Shown piece after piece: positions 9,800 to 20,695 of a DNA stretch of 64,000 nucleotides. Position 1 is the stretch's first letter, and each line of letters opens with the position of its first letter. A program made the translations under genes and the position numbers. The DNA comes from Lasiosphaeria ovina. Taxonomy: Eukaryota > Ascomycota > Sordariomycetes > Sordariales > Lasiosphaeriaceae. The DNA is taken from NCBI GenBank assembly GCA_033439765.1, contig JAULSN010000003.1, positions 3,410,001 to 3,474,000 of the forward strand, written 5' to 3'. The notes beneath the pieces are model-generated. The model ran no database searches. It saw only the letters and a list, made by a program, of their open reading frames with translations, and was not told the DNA's origin.

Positions 9800-11423
9800 T
9801 CATGGGCGAGATGTTGTCCGCCTTACTATTTCGGACGAGTTTTGGCGTGTTCGATTTTTATTGGACCAGGCGCGGTAGAACAACAATGCCGCCGCCACGC
9901 CAATGGCGACGGTGCCCAGCGCAACCGGCAGCCCGATCTTGAGCCCCAACATAGACGACGACTGCCCACCGCCATCACCGCCACTGTCGGCGCCGGCTCC
10001 GCCCGTGTTGTCCGGCGTGCAGGTGGTGACGATGTCGTCGTCGGGCGGCGAGGCGACGCGCGGGCTGAGCGAGAACGAGTTGTTGGCGTAGTCCACGCGC
10101 AGGTAGTTCTGTGACAAGAACACGCCGCCGAGGACGGGGGTGTCGCGGCCGAGGTCGCTGTCGCCTGCTTGCACGGCCGCCATGGCGCGCGAAGCGTTGA
10201 CCACAGCGTACTTTCCCTGCGAGTCGCTGCCGCGCTCGTTGGTGACGAGCTCGTAGTGCGGGATGACGGACGTGTAGCCGTTGGCCAGCCGGATGGTCAG
10301 CGTGCCCATCAGCGGCTCGCGGTCGAGCGGGTACGTCTGCTGGGTGAAGTCCGGGCCGCCGTCGCCGGGGCTGGCGACCCAGTTCGTGAGGCCCTGCCAC
10401 TTGGCGAACATGGCCGGCGTGAAGGCGAAGGCGTTCTGGATGGTGTCGATGCACGCCGTCACCTTCGAGTCCGGGTCGCCGAACAGCGAGTGGTTGCCCG
10501 CGGCGTTGCTCAGCACCACGTCCGCCAGCAGCACCTGCAGCGGGCAGTTGATGGGCGCCGACGCGCTCCACATCTGGAAGTGCGACGTCGACGCGTCGCC
10601 GCCGTGCCGTGCCGCGTTGTGTCCGCCGACGACCAGCTGCCCGTCGCGCGGGTGCGCCTGCGACCGCGACCCGTAGTCGATGCCGAAGGCGCCGCTGGGC
10701 GCGAGTCCGCCGCTGACGAGCCGCTCGAGCACGGATGACTTGGGGCCAATCGCCAGCGCGCTCTTGTTCAGCGCGTCGTGGTTCCCCCAGACTTCCAGGG
10801 GGAAGTCGGCGATGGCGGCGGGGCCGTCAGTGAAGTTGGCTCCGACGTAGCCCTGGAGAACGGTAGTCCCGTCGCTGGGTCTCGGGTCGATGGTTCTGGC
10901 GCTCTTTGTCAGGACTCGGGCCCCTCTAATCAAGCACAGATTGCAGCGATGTGTTGGACGTACGAAACATTCCAGTCCTTTGAATTGTAGACCTGTTTGA
11001 ACGAGCCCCCGGTGGTCTGAAACACACTCCCCGACGAGCCTTCGCAGCCAATGGCGCCGGAGGTATTGGTGGTGGACTGGCAGTCAAGAAAGTTTCTCAC
11101 GCGAGTGTTGTTGAGGATCGTCGATAAGCGCAGCCCCTGAACCTGGTCGCCGTCGAGAACGACCCGGATGCCGCGGTTCATGGCAATGCCATCGGGAAAG
11201 GTGACATTCTAGTTGCCCCGTGGTTAGGATTGACTGATGCGCAACAAGACGGCGTTGTACCCCGACCAGGTCACAGTTTGGTCTGGACTCCGGACTCCGG
11301 AGGAGGGCGGCTTACCGTGATGGGCAACACCAACGGCCCAATGGAGCAGTTGTTCGCGTGCGCGACCTGGGCATCCATAAGCAGCCATACGAAGAGGTAC
11401 TCGGCCAGCCGGAGCAAAGTCAT
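9800..11423 (-). CDS. Membrane-anchored pepsin-like (A1) protein, probably catalytically inactive
   Basis: Predicted exons are 11423-11316, 11208-10964 and 10925-9800, giving 492 aa. The second intron is only 38 bp and needs transcript support. Residues 1-23 form a signal peptide (MTLLRLAEYLFVWLLMDAQV). The luminal part has the A1 fold layout: an SGAFGIDYGSRS flap-like region, a GTLTIRLANG strand, and a C-terminal VLGGVFLSQNYLRVDYANN corresponding to the usual LG..FL....V.D. block. A Gly/Ser linker then leads to one transmembrane helix (LKIGLPVALGTVAIGVAAAL) and a short basic tail. The two DTGS/DSGT catalytic Asp motifs are not visible where they should be; the first site reads LSTILNNT. I therefore infer a cell-surface pseudo-protease. 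Several N-x-S/T sites suggest glycosylation. Confidence 0.75.
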
Positions 11424-14400
11424 GGCTTAATTAGGCACGGGATGATTCAAGCCAGTCGAGAATTGCGCGGCGATCTGTGGCTGTGGGCACGGGCGGTTGC
11501 CCCGCTCTCTGTGTTTTTGGGAACCAGGAGGAGCATCGCGAGTGTGGGACCGCCAGTTTAAGACACAGCTCGAGGAGCGAGACTGCCACACGCCGTGCAT
11601 GTGGTGTGGTAGAACTCAGCTTCCATTATCGCGTGTAAGAGGCCTCAGTACGCAGCCTGATGCTGTCTGACGAGGCTGCCAAGAAATAACTACTGCAGAG
11701 GTGCCTGGAGCTGATAAAGGGTATTGGAGGATAGACATGTTGATTGGCGGCACGTCTGAGGCTAGCCCTCAACCAGACAGCTACAGCGCGGCAAGGCGTA
11801 TTTGGCGGTGGCGGAGCAGCGTTAGGGTCGGCGGCTCGACCGCGCCGCGACCCGTCGCGAGGAAGCTTTGCCCGAGTTAGCGATAATCGCATGGTGGCTT
11901 TCAAGCCAAAGAGAATGCGGGATTTCAGGTCTTTAGCTAAATCATTGGGAAATGGGGGTGTTACTACCAAACACCAATGAAATGAAACCCAAAAAGTGCT
12001 TTTTACGTCTGCTGGTTTTTATGGGCTCATGGAAGTAGAATCAACGGGATTTCATGAAAATATTCCGTACCATTCCTGACGCGACACCAACTAATTAGAC
12101 GGAACTTTAAAGCAATCTGCCGTCTCGCAATAACGGCTTGAGTATGATCGTGCTTCGGGTAGCCGGTGATATTATCGTTGGATTGTAGCTGCCTCCAGTT
12201 TGCGTGAGTTCAATAGTTGCGGAATCATCCGTGAAGTTGGGTTTCTTCGAGAGAATACTTTCCCGAACTAATTGATAGGGCCCCCGATGAGTGACGAGTC
12301 CACCAGTCAAGGCGTGACAACAACAAGAGAAATATCTACGATAATTAGCTCCGAAGTTTCTTTGCCATGTCGCCTAATTGGTTCGTCTTGGACGCCGCTA
12401 ATCAATCGTCGATGATCGAGCACAAGATATTTTGTAGGTATGTCGCGTCCGCTGGGCCATTGTCATGAAGGCGTAGCAGATTCATTGTGAACGCGATGTG
12501 GTGCCTCTTTTCGATTTCTCAATGATTGCCTCAATTACTTCGCTCGGGTATCGATCTCACTTCGGATTACTTTTCCGGTTCCATGGTTTGACAATTTCTG
12601 GGTCCTTTTTCTTGGGGTTTTCAGCGAGGTGGTTACTCGATGATCTTTTCACGGGCTTCGATTCGTTTCCCATCGCCCAGCGCTTTGTATACCTTTCTAC
12701 GCTTCTTTCATGGCTTAGATATATCATTCAAATCTCACTCTACAGGGTTCCAACTATTCGCTACGGATAGTGACTGCCAGCATGGCGATAAAGTATGCCA
12801 GCTGGCCAAGATGTTTAACTGAACCGGTGTAGAAACACCGGATTATTCCCTAGGTCGCCTTGGGAGACGATGAGCACGAGAAGATCCCCCAAAACATCAC
12901 GGCAATCGACGCACTTCCTCTACACGCCACCAAGGAAAAGCTCAAAGCTACGCGGGGAATCGCGATAGTAAAGACAAGACGAATCCTCGCGTCCTAGCCC
13001 AGGACATGATCCCGATCAGACAACGAGAGCAGCGGCGTCAAGTGGGAGGACGAATATCCCAAGCGGGAGAACATCTGGCAGGCGTCGCAAGTGAGACTCG
13101 GAGACCATCGCTCGTATATTCCGCCGGGCCGCCGCCTTTCTTGCCGCTGACGCACGCGTCTGTGAACTTGAAAGCGCAAGGCGACCAGAGAACAGAGAGA
13201 AGGCAACAGAGAGCTGCAACACCAGCCGAGGGGGATTTGTCGCCGTTGGACATGATGATTCTCCGACTTCTAAGCATTGAAGCACCCCGTTCTACGACCA
13301 GGGTCGGTCCGAAGGACCGGTCAAGTCCAAAACCGCCGACAATATAGCAAGTCTCGAGAGCAGAGCAGAGGGCCTATCCAGCCTTTGGCGCGAGACAGGT
13401 CCGTCAAGCGCCTTGACTCTTGCCTCCTTTCATCTAGGTGTACGGCGGGGTGTTTTCGTCCCTGGATCGTGACAACAGGGTGCATATTTTTTTGTCTTGG
13501 GGTTGGTCTCCATGCTGATACTCATAGCAATAGGCTTCTTCTTGTCGGTGGCGATGTAGTAAGTGCTACCGTCCGCCCTTGTGTAGACGATCACGGCACC
13601 TTTGGGGGGTGGCCCATAATTCGGGCGCATCCTCGCTGCGGGCGTCACTGACGAGGACGAGAGGGCTGTTTGGAGGGGGTGTCTTGGTTTGGGAACATCT
13701 CCGCCCAACACCCCTGCTGGCACCGTTATGGACTTTCGAAAGTGTCTTGTCACCCAAAAAGGTTTTGGTAATTAGCAGGGGCAGTAGCTGGGTGGTGCAA
13801 GGGGTGGCAGATGAACGTACTGGCTGCTCTGCCCTAAAACGCAGGTTCCGAACAAGAGCAAGCTCCAAAGGGTACCGTAGTTCTAGTACAAATTACTAGC
13901 AAGAAACAAGTCTTGAATACTACCAAGCTTTAAAGAACTAAACTAACAATCCTTGGGGTGTATGTGTTTGCTTTATTTACATGCCTACCTAGGTGGAGTT
14001 GTGTCCCACCGTAGCGACGTCAGTAATCGGGCCAACCGCCTCGATCCAGCCACCGGCAGCTATCCCCTGTCGCCCACCGCTCCGCTGTAAACAGAACTGG
14101 CTGCGCCGTTGGCCAGTCCGTCTGCCCTCCCCAGGGGGGTGGCCAGAGCCAGCTAACGCAGAGCTCCGTTTCCCCCCGGTGACATTAATCAGTAGGCGCC
14201 CCAAGCCTCCAAAGTCTTACAGTCAGATTTTACTGACGAAACGGAGGCATCTCAGTAATAATTTCCCCCGCGTGTGAGATAGGCTTAATAGACGCACCGG
14301 CCTCAGTAATCAAGCCACCGGGCAGGAAGTGTCCCGCGTCGAGCATTGGGCACCGATAGTCTTGCACCAAGCCCGCCAGATGATACGCTCCAGCGCAACT

Positions 14401-14794
14401 CGCGCTGCAGCCGGATTGCGCTAGGGCCGAGTAAGCCTTCGCGACATGCTGGCTCCAGGCTACGCGCGGCTAGCCAAGCAATAATAAGAGGTGACAAGGG
14501 GAGACTCAGCAATGCTGTTGCGGGGGCTGAAGGCTCGGCGCTGTGTGTAGGCCCAATGATCCACGCTGGCCTGGTTGCGCGATCTTGTGTGAGGCAGAGG
14601 GGAAATGGATGGATTACGGACACTAATTAGTTTGCCTGGCACAGAGGAGCGGAACAATTTACAAACACGGCTGATCTGCATCGGTCAAGCTGAAGTTCTC
14701 CATAGCATAGCTAGCCTAACTAAATAGTAAAACAGAAGATGAAATATCCAGTCCCCAGAAGGTCGTCATTGCTTTTAAATTTTGCCCTGTCCAT
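11424..14794. other. Long gene-poor spacer with unsupported frames
   Basis: About 3.4 kb without a recognisable family. The best candidate is a minus-strand frame at 13430-13753 (107 aa) containing KGAVIVYTRADGSTYYIATD, which looks protein-like but matches nothing I know. A small frame at 13016-13285 minus is also open. No transposon termini or RNA genes were clear. Confidence 0.35.
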
Positions 14795-15904
14795 TTACTT
14801 CAGGTCGGCGGGGAACTTTGTGCTCTTCTTGATGAAGTCGGTCCAGGTGGTCAGCTTGTCCTCGACCAAGGCGTGCGTCTCGTCGAGGCTGGCGCCGCCG
14901 TAGTAGCCGAACTCGTCGAAGAGCTGGAAGTTCTCGTACAGCTCGAGCGCGGCGAAGTCGGGCATGCCGACGCTCTTGAGGTAGTTCTTGAACGTCTCCG
15001 CGGGCAGCTGGTAGTACGTGGCCGTCTTGCCGGCCTCGGGGAACAGCTTCTTAAAGTCCTCGATGAGCTGCGCGGGCGACGTGTATTCAGTGGCGCCGTA
15101 GATGCGCTTGCCCAGGAGCTTGTCGCGGTTGAGCACGATGGCCTTGACGTACTTGCCCGTGTCGGCCGTGTCGAAGATGGGGATCGTGGCGTTGATGGTG
15201 ACGGGGAAGCTCAGGGTCCATGCGTTGTTTGGCGGGCTCGGCCGGAACGAGTCTGGGACGTTGGAGAGGTAGAAGCCCGGCAGGAAGAAAGTGGACGGAA
15301 TGCCGACTTCTCTAGCATATTCCTCCACGTCGGCCTTGCTGTCGAAGTGGTAGACGTTTGCAAACTTGCCATTCGAGACTTGGGGAGTACAATGTCAGCA
15401 CACTCCTGATTGACGTCTCGTCTAGACAGAGAAATTATGGCGAGCGCAGACTTACGTTTGTTGATGTTGAGAAGCGAGCTCCAGATGAAGTGCTGGACAC
15501 CGGTTTCCTTGGCGGCATCGACGATATCTTTGCCTTGCTTGACCTCGAGGTCACGGTCCAGCTTCTCCCAGTAGTTTGTGACTGCGAAAACGGCGTAGGA
15601 GCCGGCAAGCACTTTGGCGACCGATGCCTTGTCGTTCAGGTCGGCCTGTCAGATTTGTGTTAGCAACGGCGTTCGCCAGCTAAGCCAAGTTGCAATCATG
15701 TTAGTGCATTGCGCAGTGACTTACAGCAACAACCTCTGCTCCCTTGGATTCAAGCTTCTTGGCCGAGTCCTTGGTCACATCGCGCGTGACGGCGCGGACG
15801 GTCCAGTTATCCTTGAGCTTGGGATCATTGAGGAAGGTGTCGGCTACAGCGCCGCCCTGCGCGCCAGTGGCGCCAAAGACAGTGATGATCTTCTTGCCCG
15901 TCAT
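14795..15904 (-). CDS. NmrA-like / NAD(P)-binding Rossmann protein
   Basis: Predicted exons are 15904-15725, 15645-15456 and 15378-14795, giving 317 aa. All introns are GT-AG and in frame. The N-terminus KKIITVFGATGAQGGAVA carries the GATGxQGG dinucleotide loop typical of the NmrA / HSCARG family. The middle SYAVFAVTNYWEK and GVQHFIWSSLLNIN segments match the same family, followed by HFDSKADVEEYARE and FYLSNV. Family members bind NAD(P) and act as redox-sensing regulators; NmrA itself is the co-repressor in nitrogen metabolite repression. Some close relatives are reductases. The catalytic YxxxK of true SDRs is absent, which favours a sensor role. No partner gene is adjacent. Confidence 0.9.
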
Positions 15905-17762
15905 TGTGTGGTTTTGGTCTGTCGTAGGGGTGGAGAGAGGGGTAATTGGGGAGATGCGGCTGTGGTGACGGTGGTGTCGTTGAACAGTCGCGGCTGCTTG
16001 ATGGTAGTTATGATTGTAGATGCGTGTTGGAAGTGAACTGGTGATGGACAATCGAAAAGAGCAATATGAGGCGGGGTGAATGGGTGGTTTATATGGCAGT
16101 TGGGGGATTAGACAGAAAGGAAGGTAGGCTCCACTGGCTGCCGAGCACGACATCCATGTTCTCGACGGCTCGCCGCAGCTTTCGCGGTGCGATTTGGCCG
16201 AGTGCGTGCGCCTCCAGGCGTAGCGAGCCTGGAACCTTCGACAAACGGCGGGGTTCGAGCAACCAACTGTGCAACAAACTGGGTAAAATGCACCCCCAGT
16301 CCGTTTGTGCGATGCGCGCTCGGGCCGGCAAAGTCCAGCGTTTGATCCGTAATCCATACGTCACCAACCGTCTCTAGGCTGCCTGGAGTGAAGTCTTCCC
16401 GAATCCCAATTAAAGTTGTTATTGCTACGTCTCAAACGGACCGTTACTTACTAAAGTGGGGCACTCGCTCAAACGGCATTTGTCAGGAACGCCGCACTCG
16501 TAATAATCATCTCATCAGCATGCCAATGTCAATGTTGTGCCAAGGCTGTTGCGCCCCACAATTTACCCGCGCGGGCACGATGGACGGAGAACCTTAACAG
16601 TTATTGGCAGCCAGCACTGGCTGCAGAGAGTGCAGTCTGCGGGGTGCTGCTTTGCCTGCCCCGTGAAGCACCATCCACCATCTGCACTTATTATTATTAC
16701 AAACATGCACACCTACCACTGCATTGATCAACCCTTTCCTAAACGGGATAATGATAGAGATGTTGAGAGCCCGGGCCCGAAGCCATCCCGACAGTGTGTA
16801 AACAGTTGCTTGCAACACTAAGTGCGCCACCACCAAGCAGCGACATTGATAGATACGGAAGACTTGTGTTTTGTAAGCAAGTGCATTTCGTAGTCCAATT
16901 ATTTGCCCAGGTGCGGAGTAGATGGACGGAAGAAGAATTACTTGACAACGTTCCGTACATTGTCCAGCTCTACTGAAGGCTCGGGGGGCATGGAAAGCCA
17001 GGTGTCAAGTGCAGAGGAGCCCGAAATCTCTAGCTACGTCAACTACAGCTGGGCCATTGCTGCCTGTCTCGGACTTTGACTCGGATTCGGAGTTTTCGCT
17101 GCTGGTTTTGGGCGTGCTATTCAGTATTCACACAACTTAGCGCGGCGATCGTTCCAACAAGCGCTAACTTCGCGGCTCGGACTTCGTGTTTTCCCCGCAA
17201 CCAATGGGGTTGGATCCACAGGCAATTGGACCATCTTTTCTTTTCCTTTGTCTTCTTTCGCAAGTGAATAAGCAAGAAAGCTAAGGTGGCTGATGTTGCA
17301 TATTCTGAATCCGTGAGTTCATGCAAGTTTAGGTTGTTGTTCGTCTCTGGCTACGAAGGTGCTCACTTGACAGCATTCACGCCAAAGATTCCGGACCCAG
17401 CTAAGGATCAACAGCAGGAAAGCGATGCACCAGTCAGACATGGGCTTTGGGATAGCCTAACGTTCTCCAACTAATTATCGTTCTTCTATTGCAGTCGGCT
17501 GCTCTTTCTAACTCCCTTCAATAACATCTCGCCTTCTCAGGCAACCTTTTAGCATGCGCTGCGATGAGCTCCCAGCTCACTCATTGCGGATATCTTGTAA
17601 CCGGGAAGCCGACTCGCAACCAAAAGGGAAGAGTGAAAGCCCGCCCCAGCTTGTGAGCCTGTGCCAATGATAGTATGTTGTCATGAGGATTACAGGGCCA
17701 AGCCCGGGCACCCTGTTCACGAGAGCGTCCCAATATGTACACGAACGACGACGACCGGACGA
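15905..17762. other. Intergenic, no supported gene
   Basis: This stretch is the promoter region of the NmrA-like gene plus about 1.5 kb with only short frames. No repeat or RNA gene was recognised. Confidence 0.45.
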
Positions 17763-19148
17763 CTACGCTCTCTCATTCCCTACCAAAGGCGGTGCATTCG
17801 GGTTCCTGATCAGGGGCGCGGCGTTTGGATTTCTGATCAGGGGCCTAGCATTTGTATTCCTCATCAAAGGCGGCGCGTTTGGGTTTCTCATCAAGGGCGG
17901 CGCGTTCGGATTCCTCACGAGGGGCCTTCCACCGGCGCTGGCGGCAGGTCTGGCCGATGCGCGCGCCCTTCTCAATGTCTCCCGCCTTTCCGCCTCCATC
18001 TCCCTCCTGTCCTCCATCATGTGTCTCTCGGCGATCTCGGGGATGCCAAAGGGCGAGTGGTTTGCGGGGCCGGGCGACGCGTCGCGCACGCGGACCGTCG
18101 GGAACCCCGAGTTGTCGTCGAACAGGGCCAGCGACACCCAGCCCATCTCGACCTCCATCTGCGCCTTGTCGGCCGTGAACGACGCCTCGCTGAAGTCCTG
18201 CAGCAGCGCGCGCTTGGGCGAGTTCGGGCCGCCGTCCTGCACGATCAGGAAGCTCTTGCGGCGGAGCCTCGGCCCGTACACGATGCCCAGGTCGTGCAGC
18301 GCGGAGATGGCGGCGCGGCACTCGTCGAGGTCGCCGGGCATGGGGAAGCGCGCGTGCGGGAGGTGCTCGATGGCGAGGCCGATGATGCGCTCGGAGCGGT
18401 CTCCCTTGTTCTCGACGAGATATGCGAGGAGGCGAGGCGCGATTTCGTTGCCGTGGTCGTGTATGACGGCGTATATGCGGGCCGTGTTGTTGAGGTCGCC
18501 CAGGTCGGGCATCTGGCGGTGCCGCACCGGAGTCACCGTGTCGGTGACGACAAAGACCTTCTCCGCGCCGAACAGCGTCAACTTCTCCTCGGCCGTCATC
18601 TCTCTGAAGCCAGGACCCTGGCCTTTCCAGATCATGGGGCGGCCAGGGTCCCACCACCCCTCCTTTTGAGCGCCGATTTCAGGCATCAGGCGTTGATGGG
18701 GTGGCGGATAGTCGACGCGCGGGACATAGGCAGGGCAGGGGCCCTCGATGCCGGGAAACCGCTGGCGCTCGGTCGAGGCAATGGCCAGGCTGTTCCCGCT
18801 CCGCTTCAGGTGTGCAACATTCCAGTCGCCGTCGGGGAGACTCGTGAAGTGGAAGGGCCAATGTTGGTTTCCGTATCCCTCCCTGTCGTCTAAGTGGCAG
18901 GTGAAAAAAAGGTACTTCACCATTAGATCCTGCTCACCCAGACCGCATGACTGAACTCGGTAGTAGCCTTCCAAGGTATCTTGTGGCAGTCCAGGGGCTG
19001 GAGCCAACTGTCCGGGTGCCACCTGATGAGAGATGGTAAACTTGGCCTGATACTCGGGCCATCTGCTTTCTGGCCCCGACCCTGGGGACTCTGCTGGGTC
19101 CCAGTCCGAGCCAGACTCTGAGTCTGAGTCGGTGAGGTCGATGGGCAT
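17763..19148 (-). CDS. Protein-kinase-fold-like protein with a repetitive C-terminal tail
   Basis: The protein is 461 aa, single exon, starting MPIDLTDSDSESGSD after an 18-nt poly-A stretch in the leader. The acidic Ser/Asp N-terminus is disordered. The middle (residues ~210-360) contains ISALHDLGIVYGPRLRRKSF and ALLQDFSEASF. These line up with the catalytic loop (ALH..GI.HGD...N) and the DFG-region (L.DF..A) of the fungal kinase-like or aminoglycoside-phosphotransferase-like families, but the catalytic Asp of HGD is replaced (YGP). It is therefore probably a pseudokinase. Residues ~380-405 are Arg/Glu-rich. Residues 410-454 are five nine-residue repeats (consensus RNPNAPPLM). Function unknown. 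Confidence 0.7.
   Translation of the reverse strand: MPIDLTDSDSESGSDWDPAESPGSGPESRWPEYQAKFTISHQVAPGQLAPAPGLPQDTLEGYYRVQSCGLGEQDLMVKYLFFTCHLDDREGYGNQHWPFHFTSLPDGDWNVAHLKRSGNSLAIASTERQRFPGIEGPCPAYVPRVDYPPPHQRLMPEIGAQKEGWWDPGRPMIWKGQGPGFREMTAEEKLTLFGAEKVFVVTDTVTPVRHRQMPDLGDLNNTARIYAVIHDHGNEIAPRLLAYLVENKGDRSERIIGLAIEHLPHARFPMPGDLDECRAAISALHDLGIVYGPRLRRKSFLIVQDGGPNSPKRALLQDFSEASFTADKAQMEVEMGWVSLALFDDNSGFPTVRVRDASPGPANHSPFGIPEIAERHMMEDRREMEAERRETLRRARASARPAASAGGRPLVRNPNAPPLMRNPNAPPLMRNTNARPLIRNPNAAPLIRNPNAPPLVGNERA
17787..17921 (-). repeat. Five 27-bp in-frame minisatellite units
   Basis: Each unit encodes L[VMI]RNPNAPP or a variant (one RNTNARP, one RNPNAAP). The units form the C-terminal tail of the kinase-like protein, and length changes would stay in frame. 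Confidence 0.85.
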
Positions 19149-20470
19149 GGTTTCTGTTTTTTTTTTTTTTTTTTGTTTTTCCTCCGTAATGTGATCTTGC
19201 CGGAAACGTTATGTTAAAATTCCCAGTTTCGCTGCGAAAGAAGTTGGAAATTCAGGTCAAAGTCGTTGCAATGTGAATGAGGGGATGGGTCCCCGCGGTG
19301 AAGAGTTGGGTTATCTCCAAGGATTGCGCCCCAAGGCTCCTGCGCCCCACGGTAGAGACAGTTTAGGGGCCGACCAATTGCAATCCGTGTCTTCCGTGGC
19401 TGTGCTGGACTAGTACATGCATACACACAGTGTGTAGCGCGCAATTAAAGGCAAAAATCAGAAAGGGTTTCCACTGTCCAAATGCACGTCGGGCTCGGAA
19501 ACCAGATTTATTACATGATTACAGGTGGGAACTCCGCCCTGGTGCGGTGCGTTCAGTGAATAGCAGTACAGGCACCAATGTCCTGCCTGAACCCTTACCC
19601 TACCCAACTCTGGGCGGATTGGAGTGCCAGATCTCCAGCATCATGAGCAGGGGAGTCAGAGCAGTTGTCTATTAGGTGCAAAAATTGGCATAGGTTTTGA
19701 ATAGAAAACAATTACAGTTGTGTATCAATTGCTTTATGCATAATACGAGCGGTTGGAAGTTGGCAGCTTGATTATAGGTAATTCTAACTTTTTGTTAAAG
19801 AGTTGGCGCAGCGTTGTGAAGGTCCGATGCGTCAGGAAGCTCGTGATGAAGCCAAAAATGGATGAGATTGATTCATATTGAATGGATAACGTAACGTTAT
19901 GGGTTTAGAGAAAGAAGAGAAATGGACAAGGAGGCTCTAGTTACGAGTCACCGATGCGATAGGAAGTCATGCAAGACATAGTAGTCTCTTGGAGCTATCT
20001 ACTAATTGCTATCTAGTGTACCTTCCTACGTGAGTAGAGAACTAATCTCTTCTCCTGTCCTGTGTGATGGGGTATGTCTATCTATCCTCTAAACCTGTGC
20101 GTTGAATTATACACGATGTGTGTACATGCTGGGTGCTGGTGACCGAATATCTAATCTAAATATGCCGAGTGTATGATGATGATGCTCCGAACCTGTAATG
20201 CTGCCGAGCCTAGAATGCTGCCGAAGAAGTGTGAAATCGCTGTGTTGCCACGTCCGTGTAAAGTGTGCTTGTATGCCGATATGGGAAATCAATGTCAGAG
20301 GCCTGGCGAAGTTGTTAGAGTCTGAACATAAAGCTATAATCAAATTGAACGGGCAAGAAAGGAGGAACGCGCTCTGAGAAAGAGAAAAACACAAGGTATT
20401 TACGGAGAAATGGAATATTCAGTCTATGTCGCTCATCCTGTGTGTCTCCGAGGGTGGAAAACACTGCTAG
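19149..20470. other. Intergenic, no supported gene
   Basis: The stretch starts with an 18-T run at 19157-19174. The middle is fairly AT-rich (19680-20110). No coding or repeat signal was recognised. Confidence 0.45.
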
Positions 20471-20695
20471 TTACGAGTCGTACTTCCAATATTTGTACTG
20501 GCCCGAGTGCCAGTTCCGATCCTTGTTCCGCTGGCAGTTGAGGTCGGCGCTGCAGCGCTTGCAGTAGTAGCGGCTCTTGTGGTCTTTGACGATGACGCCC
20601 TGGCAGCCCCATCGCGTGTAGTAGTCGGGACATGGCTCGAGAGTCCAGCGCGTGGAACACCCGCAAGACCAGGAATCTCTGTACTGTCTGCACAT
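20471..20695 (-). CDS. Small Cys-rich protein
   Basis: The protein is 74 aa. The frame is open from 21007, but the Met at 20695 (MCRQYRDSWSCGC) is chosen because the Cys-rich part starts there. Cysteines are spaced as MC, CGC, EPC, WGC, YYCKRC and LNC, with many aromatic residues and a charged NKDRNWHSGQYKYWKYD tail. There is no signal peptide with this start. The pattern resembles short intracellular Cys-rich proteins of unknown function common in Sordariomycete genomes, and metal binding is plausible. An upstream exon cannot be excluded. Confidence 0.5.
   Translation of the reverse strand: MCRQYRDSWSCGCSTRWTLEPCPDYYTRWGCQGVIVKDHKSRYYCKRCSADLNCQRNKDRNWHSGQYKYWKYDS

Noticed and set aside
9440..10114. 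224-codon plus-strand frame
   Set aside because: Its second half is antisense to the aspartic-protease-like gene and its first half shows no conservation.
17661..18893. 410- and 328-codon plus-strand frames
   Set aside because: They are antisense to the kinase-like gene; their repeats simply mirror the 27-bp units.
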